Positions 12,673-23,380 of a stretch of 64,000 bases of DNA are shown here, piece after piece. The DNA is from Lethocerus indicus. Lineage: Eukaryota > Arthropoda > Insecta > Hemiptera > Belostomatidae. The stretch spans positions 11,906,925 to 11,970,924 of the forward strand of contig JACDQD010000003.1 in the NCBI GenBank assembly GCA_019843655.1, in the 5' to 3' direction. Position numbers and translations under genes: made by a program. Position 1 is the first letter of the stretch. Each line of letters begins with the position of its first letter. The notes beneath the pieces are model-generated. The model ran no database searches. It saw nothing but the letters and a program-made list of their open reading frames with translations, and was not told the origin of the DNA.

Positions 12673-12941
12673 CCCCCCTCGCCGGACTGTACGACATAAC
12701 GCATGTTGGGCGTCGAAAAAAATCGATTTCTCAGTTGGGGCTTTAAATTTGGGGGCCGTCGGAGACGCACACCGACGTTTTAGGGTCGCTGAGGCCGTAA
12801 AAATACGAGTCCGACTTTATTTCTCAAGTCCTTGCCGTGCTTCGTTCTCTCAACAAGGATTCAGTCCCGTTCCGATACGCCCCAATATTTCATATCGTAA
12901 AGAACTCCCATAATAAAATTTAATTCGTCCACCGACAGGGA

Positions 12942-12962
12942 TGTTTGTGTGTGTGCGTGTGT
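12942..12962 (+). repeat. TG microsatellite, interrupted
   Basis: A short run of TG dinucleotides with a single C interruption. Confidence 0.7.
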
Positions 12963-13776
12963 TATAACTCATCGATAAAAACTGAAAACCGAGAAATAAA
13001 CAGTTATTTATGCGTCGGCCGTTACATAAATCATCGACAAGTAACGGGACGCGAAATATTATTATTTATTTTGTTTGTTGATGCCATCTTCCAAAATTGG
13101 TAACATCATTAATACACATATTTGTTACGCTGATCAAAATAATAGGTGAAAAAATAATGTGAACGCCTCTATAAATAACATTCTGACCCTTTTGACATAA
13201 AAAAGTGACCAAAATAGTTTTGATTTTTAAATCAAAATGAGTACTGATAGAAACATTTCATATTGTGGGAAACTAATTCAATGCCTTCACCTCTCTAACA
13301 GAAAATCTATGATTTATTATTGATAAAATACTTGTCCAAATATATCTTTCGATGCGAACAGGCCGTATTTTTCGTCTTTATGTTATTGCCCGAAAGCGCT
13401 ATCATAAACTCACATATGTATAATAAAATGAGGAAAACCTATTGAAAAAGCACAATGTACTTTAAGAAATGTAATTATATAATGCGGGAGTATAAAGAAA
13501 TATTAGTCAGGACAAATATTATATTTACATACGTATAATTAATTATCGGTTGGACTCTACATAACTTAATTTTATCCTTGTTTATAAAATATTTGGAAAC
13601 AAACCTAAAGAATACGATATTCACACATACCGCAGACGCAAATATGCAACCGTAACGGGGAACTGGGTGTTTTTTCTTTCAGTTACCGACCGATACAATT
13701 CGATTATGCAGATCGGGAATTATCTAACGGTATCTCATAAATTATGTTTAATGAAAACATAAATTACAGAACGAGT

Positions 13777-13808
13777 GGGGGATGGGGAGGGGGAGAGTGG
13801 GGAAGGGG
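13777..13808 (+). other. five-run G-quadruplex motif
   Basis: Five G-runs (GGGGG, GGGG, GGGGG, GGGG, GGGG) are separated by loops AT, A, AGAGT and AA. This is the strongest quadruplex motif seen in the window. A perfect 8-bp hairpin with a 5-nt loop lies just upstream at 13742-13762. Confidence 0.8.
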
Positions 13809-14235
13809 CCAATACTCGTCTAGGCCGACCGGAGGTCTGAGGACTCGCGTGACAGTCCATAACTCCCAAGGTAGATAGTTTAGGAGATAGGATCAATAAA
13901 TCAGTGCCGGCCTGAACCCGATAGCCGGGTCTCAATTTGCATCGGCGTTCAATTTACCCAGCGTAGGGCTGAAGGGGTGCGGTGCCGAACCCCCCAAAAT
14001 ATCTCGGACTAATTCCACGTTGAGGATTATCGGGCCCAAGGCGGCCGCGTTCTTCATCCGCTTATCTAGTTACAGCTAGAAATAGCCGAATTTCCCCCCA
14101 CAACCACTTATAAAAAAGACCAAATTGCACCCCTGAATCCAGCCTAGACTATCAATCATTTCCCGTTCGATTCGGTCAATTCTTGAGAGCCAATCTTAGG
14201 TAATCCCCACTCTACTCTTATTAGTGAACTGCGGG

Positions 14236-14248
14236 TATATATATATAT
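14236..14248 (+). repeat. TA microsatellite
   Basis: About six to seven TA units. Confidence 0.75.
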
Positions 14249-14890
14249 TACAGAAGCGGACACTGAAAAAAATTACTTTCAATAAACGATGGATATCGTC
14301 ACTAATTTTAATGGAATGCGGTCTTAATTTTAATATACACAAGTATATAGATTAAGTAATATGTGAAAACGAATTAGAGCTCGGCACAAACAAACTATAT
14401 TTTGACGCAGATATCCCATGATTTCTAAATCCCTAATTCGTGTAATGAATGACCCGAATGACGTGCTGAAGGGTTAATAGGAGGGTATACTGGATTTAAT
14501 GTCGGATGAAATAATTCAGAACCCGAAATATTGCGGCCATCTGCAAATTCCGCCGGGTTTTTCACCAATTAGCGACTCGTCTGTTTTCAACGCGGCGATA
14601 AATCATTGAACGACGAAGGTACGGGGTATTGATTTCGTTAACGCCTCCGTCCAATCGCGGTTCTCCATTATCGCGTTACTTCGGTTTTTTAAATTGAGAA
14701 CGAATCGCCCCCCCGAATCCGCGGGGTCCGGCCGCCAGAAGAAGACCGGGTTATAAATCACGGATGGAAACGATCTCCCGCCGGTTATTGGATGATTTAA
14801 ATTTTTTCCTCCTATCTCGTAGCTCAATCTCCTCCCTCAGAAATCTCCTAACCGTCCTCCTCTCACCACCCCCGCCCCCACTGAAGAATG

Positions 14891-17800
14891 TTAATAATTC
14901 GGAATAACTATGCGTGCTGCAGGGAAAAAGAATGATGGCCGTTTCGAAAAGGAATCGCCCGATCCGAGGAATCGGAGGAGCATACTTGATGAGAGAAATA
15001 TCATTTACGTTATGAAGGTTCTATCGACAATTAGGTCACGAGGCTTATTAATGCTAATTTCTCCTGATTTCATTTTAGATAAAGGAGTGTTTCATTTCTG
15101 TCAACATTCTTAGGGCTATTCTTTGCCAGTGTCGGTAATCGTATGAAAAATGGCTCTTAATTTTTTCTGATTTAACGATTTGTCATATTTTGCACTTCCA
15201 TTCAAAAACATTAGTTGCTGAAAATTCTTTTTAAAATCTGCTTTGTACGCTCCTTAGGATTCTCATTATACAGCTTAAAGTTCTCCACGTTCAAGATAGT
15301 TTGCCATTTACGACAGTGCGCACATTCATCATCGTAGCAGGATAAAAATTCTAATGAAATTCATTTCCTGGTCGTAAATTATTCCGCCCTCGGCCTATAC
15401 CAATGGGACTTCTGTGGGACGTAGAGCCAGGGATTAATCGCTCATAACTGTTCGCTTTTCGACGATTTTCTGAATTAAATGTGTAAGCAGTTGTATGTGT
15501 TTCTCTTTTGCTATGTATTCTTTTTAAGTTTTCCACTATTTTCCCCCCGTTGGCGAAAAGGAGGTGGAGCTCGACGCGGGAACCGAGCCGTAAAACTCAA
15601 CCTTATCCATAAACTCTCAGGATTCATGTATAAAACATCGGGTCGGAGCGGTCGGTGTGTTAGATAAGAAGACGTAAAACCAGTTCGAAACGGTCGCTCC
15701 TATGTTGAATTAATAAAAGCCGACTAGCGAAAACACGGGCTGATCGGCACCCAGGGGCTATCGAAAGGTTACTAGTTACACCGAGGATATGAATATGGGC
15801 GTTCAAGTCGCATTCGAAATAATAATAAACATCCGTTCTTATTGAACTCTGTAGATGTTACTGAAATCTGTTTTGTACTTGAGATCATTTAATATTTCAA
15901 CGCCTACTAATTCTATAACCTCAGTATACATCGAGTGTCTTCAAAAGATTGAATTTTTCATTTTCTGAGCTTTCTTCCGGACAATATCCCCACTGTAACG
16001 AATAATTTTCGCCAACTGGATAGATTCTAATTGTCATTTGACAGCACATTAGGTCGGTTGTGTTTAATCAAGGCGTCTCTTCCGTAATCATATAGTATTA
16101 TGTATGTACAATTCTGTGAAAGCTGTTAATTAAATAATATACATTTATATTGAATATTATATTTAATATATAACATTTATTAATACACTCGATTTTATTA
16201 TTTTTAATTAGACCGGCATTGGCTTCTCGCCATCGCCAGTATAATACCGATAGCAAAACTGTGCGGTACTTGCGCATATAGAGAGCCGATTATACCGCCG
16301 CCAATTCTTGTGTGTTCTTCCCACTGACTTCAGAATCCTTTAGATTCGACAGGAGGCCAAATCGATTTTGCGGACTTATATAAGGGCCATCATGAAATGC
16401 ATTTGTCCATCCGTGAAATAAATGGAGCCGTGCAAATAATTCGCATTCCTATTCAAAAGGTGTTCCATTGAAGACTCTTCCTTCCACCGCCGCAGTATAT
16501 CTCGGTGAGTGGACACACTGAACAATACAAATTATAAAACCAGGTTTGCTCCTTTAGTTGGTGCGGTGACTAGAGTTTTTCCGTAGATATGGTTCTTTCT
16601 TATACCTTTTTGGGACAGAATATTAATTTTTTTACTGAAAAACGCTCTCGGGTTTAGTAACGCTCGCTTTCCTCCACGGCCATTATCCGGGACTCTTATT
16701 CACTGTTCACTGTGAATAGGGTCTTTTGCGAAAGACGGTATTTTGGAATGCGTCAAAAAAGGGATATTGAATTCTCTTACGGTATTAGATCATTTCGGTG
16801 TTTCACGATCATTGCTCCCGAAAAATATCGGGATGGTCACTTTTCAAATAATTCCTTTTTTTTATAACTGTTTTTGTAACTGTGTCAGGTTGAGACATAT
16901 TGACCACGTATGAACGAAAATAATGGAAAAAACCTACCACTGGAAAGCAAGTGGGAAAAAGGTAGGGAAAAAAAGACTTGGGAACCAGATTCATAAAGTC
17001 TCTTTTCAAATTGTTACCTGCAATCACACATATTCTGAAGATACAGTTTTATTTCAAAGGACCATTTAATACTAAGTGTAATACGGCTTTCAGTAGATAG
17101 GTTTAAATGTAAACGTAAAATTATCTCAAGAGCCACACACCATTTTGATAACTTCAATTCTGAGGCGTTACGAAAAACAAATAAAATAACGCAGGAAGCA
17201 ATATTTATCTCTATCCACTATCTACTCCCATACGATTTAACTTATTGTAGGCTTTTAGTAAGCGTTAAATAATTTGATTCAATCTAATCTAGCCCGAGCC
17301 GATTAGCTGTTGTATTATCTCTGCGAGGGGACATAAAAGCATTTTTACAATAGACAAGAACGAATTCAATGAATAAAACATAAAGCAGATAAGAAGGTTC
17401 TAAATATATCCATTGCATATCGGTTCTCAAACAGTACACACAGCGCTGTCTTCCTCCCTTAACGTTGGAACGGCCAACACCCAATAAAAATGTAAAATAA
17501 TAGATATCATTCAATTGATTGCGATTTACGAGAGTGGCGTCGTGCTTTGGCTGCAATAAATTCGAACTCACACTAGGAAGCTTTTAATTCTGCTCGAGTT
17601 TATCTAAGTATAAATTCTCGGAGATTTTACTCGGCCGGCAGGCAACTGTCGCTCCAAGGAATTTCATCTATCGTGTCCAATTCCTCTCGCTCTCTTAAGG
17701 ACGCCGTAAACCCGAGGCCCTTTATATAGAACGGTCTTTCGCGATTGGAAAGCTTGCTTTGACGGTGCTTTCGATAGTTGAAAGAAAACATTATTGATAT

Positions 17801-18180
17801 AATAGCTTTACGATTAAAAAAATATGTTCTTGATTCCAAAATCCTGAGATTACATAAAGTTGGCATATTGTATAGAAATATTGGAAATAACGGAAAATAG
17901 GGTAACTACCCGTTTGCTTGACAATACGAATTATTTTATATTTCAGATTGGAGTTGTTATAAACGCTGATATATTCTACATCAGCCATGTTTTATGACAT
18001 TTTCTACTAATTTTTATCCTCGTAGATCCACTTTAGGTTCTCGAGCACAACAGCACAAACACTAGGATTCCATTATAATATTATAACATATAAATATTAA
18101 TCACTAATATGCAGTTTCGTAGAACTAATGTATTTAATCTAAATTTCTTAACTAGTAAAACAGCATCAAAAAAATATATT
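14891..18180. other. noncoding, AT-rich with two CpG pockets
   Basis: CpG pockets lie at about 15340-15760 and 16200-16760. Two perfect hairpins lie almost adjacent at 16697-16718 (7-bp arms) and 16721-16736 (6-bp arms, TGCG loop). The remainder is AT-rich and nothing coding is recognised. Confidence 0.6.
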
Positions 18181-20590
18181 TCTTAGCAATGGAATGCTTG
18201 TCTGGTGGAAATGAGTTTTCACGGTCTGACCTCCAGGCCCAAAAATTCCGTTGCCGGGACATGTTAAACGACAACCCGTTTCACCTTCTTGACCTCATTG
18301 ACATAATTGAGAGCAGGACGAAAATTATTTACGAGCAATACCGGCTCGAAATATGCCGTAAAACAAACTGCGGCCCCCGGAGGATAATTTCCAAAACGAA
18401 TTGGGTTCCACTAAATCAATATTGGGAGCTCGGATCAGATAAGAGGAAAAAAAGTAATAATGTTTCAAACGGGACTGAGGCACTAACCGGCCGACAGAGC
18501 AATATTGCCAGCGGTCGAAAGAATGGGGAAATAATGGGCTCGGACCATTGGCTACCATTGGTCTTGCGCTCTCTCAGCAATGGCATTTGTTTGTTGGATA
18601 CGCCGTATCCGTGAATTTATCATCCCCCGCGCTGCGAACGGCGCGTAGAATTTATACCATTTCAATTTATTCAGAGGCCATAATGGCCATTAGCTCGGTT
18701 CAGGTAGGCTATCTATTTCAATTGTATACCCCCGTTTATTTAATGTGGGCGTAAATGGAGATCGAGTGCAAATTACGGGTACGACTGGACCCTGGACGAC
18801 TCCAGTTTCTCATTGAGCAAGCCGATAATTTATTCTTTTATTATTTTCCAACTCCTCAGCAACGGTATTATTATAATGCCTGCAACAGGAACTCCCCCGT
18901 GAAATGGCTATTTCACCGGCTTCCTAAATTTATATCTCTGCCTGTCCTAGATCAATGCAGAGTTAAATTAAAGTTGAATCGGAAAATTAACATTTCCAAT
19001 ACAGAATTATAATTTACTTCAATATGTAACTTATGATTTTTTTAGAAATTACTTCGATTTGTGTGCCCATATAAAGTGTGATTGATCAAAATGAAAAAGT
19101 TGTATAGTCTTTCATTCTGAAACGCTAACGAGCATTCAGCGGTTAATTAATATTTTCGAATGCTCGAAAAATGTTATATAACTGCATGAAAACGCAACAA
19201 ATTAGTGACCTCTTCGTTCGATATTGACCGGCTGTTTCATGCCTAAATAGCTCCAATAAAATTAGTATTATCTTCCTAAATACCCCATCCGTTCGCAGTC
19301 GCTTCGCCTTACTGATTCGTCAATTTATAAAAAGTCGGCCTCGACGATGATCCCGTTTCGAATTACAATAGGAACTCGGTTCATCCATACTGTGATCCAT
19401 CCGCGGCGTAAACTGCTCCGAGAAGGATCTCATGAATAAGCGATCGGTCCTCGGCAATGAGCGTAACAGAGGTGGCCAGACTTCTTCGGCCTGACAGCCG
19501 GAATATGCAAATTAATTGGGGGTATTTGAATTCGGGCGTAAATTCCAAATTTGTTCTTATTAGCCGGTCTCGAATGACTGCTTGAGAAAAATGGGAGTGG
19601 TCGGCTGAATTCTGAATTGTCAAATATTTCTCAGTTCAGCTTGAAACGTGAGACGAGGATTCGAATTAATATGGGTGATATACTGTTTCCTGTAGCTTGT
19701 TTCATCTGAGTTTATTCAAATTCAAATGCTTACTAGTCTCTTGATCATAGTCCATATATCCGAGGTCTAACGTGTTTTATTTTTCTGTATATATTCTAGA
19801 AATAAAATAGCTACCCTCTGTAGTGAAAAAATTAAGCATTGTTTAGATTATTAGATTATTATTCGAGGGGTAGAAACATATTTCTGTATTTCAATGCTGG
19901 TTGATTGACAATTCGCAAAAATTGTTCAATATTCTTACCAATTATATTTTGAAATTTTAATATTCTAGGAATCTCTATTGTTGTAAATAATTATCGTATA
20001 TTAGTAGTAATAAACTAATATATTGCACAATGATTAAACGAAATTTCAAACGTTTCTTAGTAAGAACCCAAATCGAGAGCTTCGTTTCAAACGATATATA
20101 AACTGTTCTTTTTTTCCCCTTTGAACGAATACTTTAGGGTATGGACCTTTGCCAAACGGTCTGTTTGGGACCAAAAAAAAGCCGATGCGATGAGAACAGA
20201 AAACGAATAAAATCAGAACGGGCGGAATTATTAATGAAAATGCGATGAATAACTTAAACTAGTAAATGGGCAACTTTCTGAACTGATGTGCCATTCCACA
20301 TTGAGTTGGAGGCCTACTTTGTTTGTTAGCCAATGGAGTTCTGCCAAGAACATTTCTTCACCGCCTCTATGTGGATACGGCTCGGAGGTGCATGGGCACG
20401 CTCATTGAAGCCACTGACGGATTCATTCTTGGGATTTATTTCGTACGTGTCACTACAACAAAAAAATCAACTCGCAGACACATTCACAAAATTAATTTTA
20501 ACTACAGTACAATGGGTACAAATAAACAATCGGCCAAAATTTTTTATTGACACAACTACCGATGCCAATTAGTTACACTTATTTATTCGA
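18181..20590. other. noncoding; unrecognised open frame at its start
   Basis: A 141-codon open frame at 18189-18614 lies in a GC-richer pocket. It has no recognisable domain, no splice context I would defend, and is within the chance expectation for this window. The remainder is AT-rich. Near 20465-20494 a short translated match to a Copia-type C-terminus may mark an old retroelement remnant (see findings). Confidence 0.5.
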
Positions 20591-20596
20591 AATATG

Positions 20597-20608
20597 TGTA
20601 TGGATAGT
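20597..20608 (+). repeat. left 12-bp direct repeat (target-site-like)
   Basis: TGTATGGATAGT is repeated exactly at 20713-20724. The 104 bases between the two copies contain the terminal PLE fragment. Homology to the second copy at 40.65 kb begins at the first base after this repeat, as a target-site duplication would predict. Confidence 0.65.
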
Positions 20609-20712
20609 TTAATATACCTGTTTTGTGGTCTGCGAGGGGTTTGAATACCGTAGATTTCGTGTGTTTCTGTCTCCTCTCGCTGGTTTGGTCTTTGAGGAGA
20701 CAGAACATCTAC
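20609..20712 (-). mobile_element. 5'-truncated Penelope-like terminal fragment
   Basis: Bases 20609-20693 match 40649-40733 with six mismatches in 85 (about 93%). The insert is bounded by exact 12-bp direct repeats. Homology begins at the left boundary and stops at 20693/20694, where a fold-back arm begins. The minus orientation is inferred from the second copy, where a hammerhead-like motif reads on the minus strand and would lie upstream of this segment. PLE identity is inferred from that motif and from the PLE endonuclease remnant 50 bp away. A short independent repeat family is the alternative. Confidence 0.6.
20665..20705. repeat. 12-bp perfect inverted repeat at the homology breakpoint
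   Basis: Arms TTCTGTCTCCTC (20665-20676) and GAGGAGACAGAA (20694-20705) flank a 17-nt loop. The right arm starts exactly where similarity to the other copy ends. The left arm differs from the other copy at two bases (20670 and 20674), and the right arm carries the complements of this copy's own bases. The inverted arm was therefore templated from this locus. Confidence 0.8.
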
Positions 20713-20724
20713 TGTATGGATAGT
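20713..20724 (+). repeat. right 12-bp direct repeat (target-site-like)
   Basis: An exact copy of 20597-20608. A chance 12-bp match at this spacing is very unlikely. Confidence 0.65.
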
Positions 20725-20760
20725 GTTTGTCTGTGTAGGGGGTGGTAAGATATACGTGTT

Positions 20761-21139
20761 GTGTCTGTAGATTTTAAAATATCATATAAAACAAAGAACA
20801 AACTAGAAAAATATTTCAAAACCCAAGAAAACAAACAGAGCGGAGTGTACAAAATAACATGCGGAACGTGCGACGGAGTATACATCGGTCAAACCGGACG
20901 GAAGATAGAGACCGGAGGTCAGATACAAAGAACACATAAAAGCAATAAAATATGAAACCGAATCCAACTTCGCCAACCACATTATACACTCCGGACACTG
21001 TATTTTATCTTTCAAATTAATACAGACAAGAAAGGCAGAGATGGATCTAATAGAGAATATGAAGATTTTCACGAACAAACAAAGAAACATAATAAAAGAA
21101 CAAATAAGTTCCCAAAGTCAGGCTAATTCGCCCCGCTAA
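20761..21139 (+). pseudogene. Penelope-like element endonuclease (GIY-YIG) C-terminal remnant
   Basis: In intact Penelope-like elements a GIY-YIG nuclease domain follows the reverse transcriptase and nicks target DNA. Here only that C-terminal part remains. The first frame (20761-20955) contains GVYKITCGTC followed by VYIGQTGRKIET, which are the GIY and YIG strands with the catalytic Arg region and a CxxC pair. From 20921 the frame is shifted by one. It continues open through KEHIKAIKYE and FANHIIHSGH to a stop at 21137-21139, supplying the histidines of the CCHH zinc motif known from PLE nucleases. The break lies at 20914-20920, where seven extra bases appear to have been inserted. No reverse transcriptase sequence is seen upstream, so the copy is 5'-truncated and inactive. 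Confidence 0.8.
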
Positions 21140-23380
21140 TACTACTAAATAACCTCACCCGCCCACCACAGATAGGCGTATATCTGGGAATGAATGTTTT
21201 ATGGGCAATATGGAAATAACACGCGTTGTAATTCGTACGTACTGCTGCCACTTTCAATCCGGTATCGTCATCCACGGTCATCTCTCATTAGACCGTTCGT
21301 TAGGATCGCGTGTTCCGGATGCGGGTTTTAAATCAGTTTTAAATCATCCGCTCCGATTAGGATCAGGCATTCAATTGCACCCGACAGAGCGAGCGCTGTT
21401 AACATTAATAAGTCGGCAGGTAAAGTAAATCACACGGTTCAGCTCTCTTTGTGGGGGGACTAAGATAGCTGAATGTCACAGACATCCTGTTCACAGCAGG
21501 TGTAACTTTCCTTAGGGGGGGAACTTCGGCTCGACCTTTACACGATCTCACAATGGAAATAAGATTTCTCTATGAATGAGATTTTAAGGCGATGCGGGTC
21601 GGAAAAACCTCGCCGGATAATTCCGCAATTGAGCCGGGAATTAATTTTCCACCGGCGTTCTAAATCACTCGGCGACACTTCGAAACGACACAACGAAACT
21701 CGGTTATCAATCGGCCGAAGGGATAAAGGAGAAAAAACTATTGCATATTTTATAAAGGTAACAGAGTGGGTCGACCTAGTCAAACCTCAATTAAATATCC
21801 GACCTATAAAAATCAATTATAAGAACTATCAATCAACGAAATTTATATGTTCCGTTCAGGATAAGATTAGATTTTTTGTACACAATCTCTAGGCACCGTA
21901 CAAATGAAATTTGTACAAAGATAGATGGAAATCATTCTTAGTATTAAATAAAAAGTAACCAACATTATTTTGGTCGGGGAAGGATGGATATTAATTACTC
22001 CCATTTCGCCTTATCGCCGTCAAGAGCTTTCTGTTAATAACAGTACTTACTGCAGCGCAAACGTTTTGGTATTTACAAGTTAAAATTCTACAATAGAAAT
22101 ATTATAACTGTGTTTGATGGAGAATGCGAGGCAAGAAATTCCTTGAAGTAGGAATAGGAACGATAACGATTGAAAAAAAATCTCGCAATTTACGATGTAG
22201 CACTCGACCAGTTAGTTGAGCATTATAAATAGAATCAGTAGTAGTAAACTATTTCTTGGATGTAATGAAACCGCTACATGTTAATGAACTCATGTTAATG
22301 GAACTCTTAATAAACTCGGCTGTTTTGTTCGCAGTTTTTTTTAAATTACCGATTAAGACATCATGTTCGATTTAATTATTCTGGTTGTACTATGTAAGAT
22401 ACCGCAATTAAGTCAGTCATAAAAGAGCCTGACTGCAGGTGCCTGAAGTGCATTCATGTCTGTGTAGAATAATAGCCTAGCTCATTTCACAATCTGCGTT
22501 TAAGGAGAAAACTGAAACTTCTTTGTGTTGTAAACTAGCATTCTGTCACCTGCAAATAACCTTTCGAGTGTTAACAGAACAAACGCGAAAATGTCGCTGC
22601 CTTATAGGGTAGTTATTGTTACCAAAATATAGCCACGAATATTATTGTCTGTATCATTTGATTATATTATTGTGTTTTGCATAGTTTATTAGCTTTTAGT
22701 TTATATTTTGTTTGTTTTTTTAATAAACATGTACTAACACCATTGTACAATAATATACAATGAACGTATATTATACCATATTCCACCAGCATATTAAATG
22801 TTAATAAATATTTTTGCAAATAAAACCAAAATTGTAAATAAAAGCGTTAAAAAATGGACAAGAAATGCTATGCATTTGAAGTAAAAACATAGTACAATAT
22901 TAAAAACAAGAGGCTGAACTCATTTGAGGTATAATCATTACGTTAACACTTGTCATGAATTGGATACTCCAAAAGTTAACAACGTGTAACGTCAAAGTAA
23001 TAATAAATTAATTATCTTTTCTCTATTCGATGTTAGACTAATAGATCCTATATCCATCTGAATATACCACCTGCCTCCCGCAGTTTACACCTCCAGGTCC
23101 GCTTGTCCCACGATGATAGTAAGTCAAGAACCTGGAATATTGAATGCTCATTAACATAAACAGTGAGCGACAGATCCAGACATTCTTGCTAACATTTCAA
23201 CCTAAAAGTTAATTTCACTTTAAAATCGCGATACAAAATATTAACATCCTATGAAACTCAAACAACGAGCGAATATTTGTTTGTCGGATACGTACACTGT
23301 GATAATAAGATCGTTCTTAGACTCACACTGGTTGCGGTTTCGATCGGGTTCACGTACAACATGATTTACAGCTACCAATA
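21140..23380. other. noncoding; CpG pocket then AT-rich
   Basis: Bases 21140-21180 may still be PLE-derived, since an open stretch continues in another frame, but there is no firm boundary. A CpG-containing pocket spans 21190-21780, and 22000-23300 is strongly AT-rich. A perfect 8-bp hairpin with a 3-nt loop lies at 21898-21916. No gene is recognised. Confidence 0.55.

Larger units (their letters stand above)
11224..13640. other. noncoding, AT-rich with CpG pockets
   Basis: A GC pocket lies at about 11400-11650, where a 112-codon open frame (11348-11686) has no recognisable domain. A CpG pocket lies at 12540-12860 and the rest is AT-rich. Simple repeats at 12654-12672 (ATAA units) and 12942-12962 (TG units) are the only structured elements seen. 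Confidence 0.6.
13641..14890. other. noncoding GC pockets around a strong G-quadruplex motif
   Basis: CpG-containing pockets at 13640-14100 and 14450-14880 are separated by AT-rich DNA. A TA microsatellite lies at 14236-14248. The pockets carry spurious open frames only. Confidence 0.55.

Noticed and set aside
18189..18614. 141-codon open frame as a possible single-exon gene
   Set aside because: No family resemblance, no signal or membrane pattern, and expected by chance.
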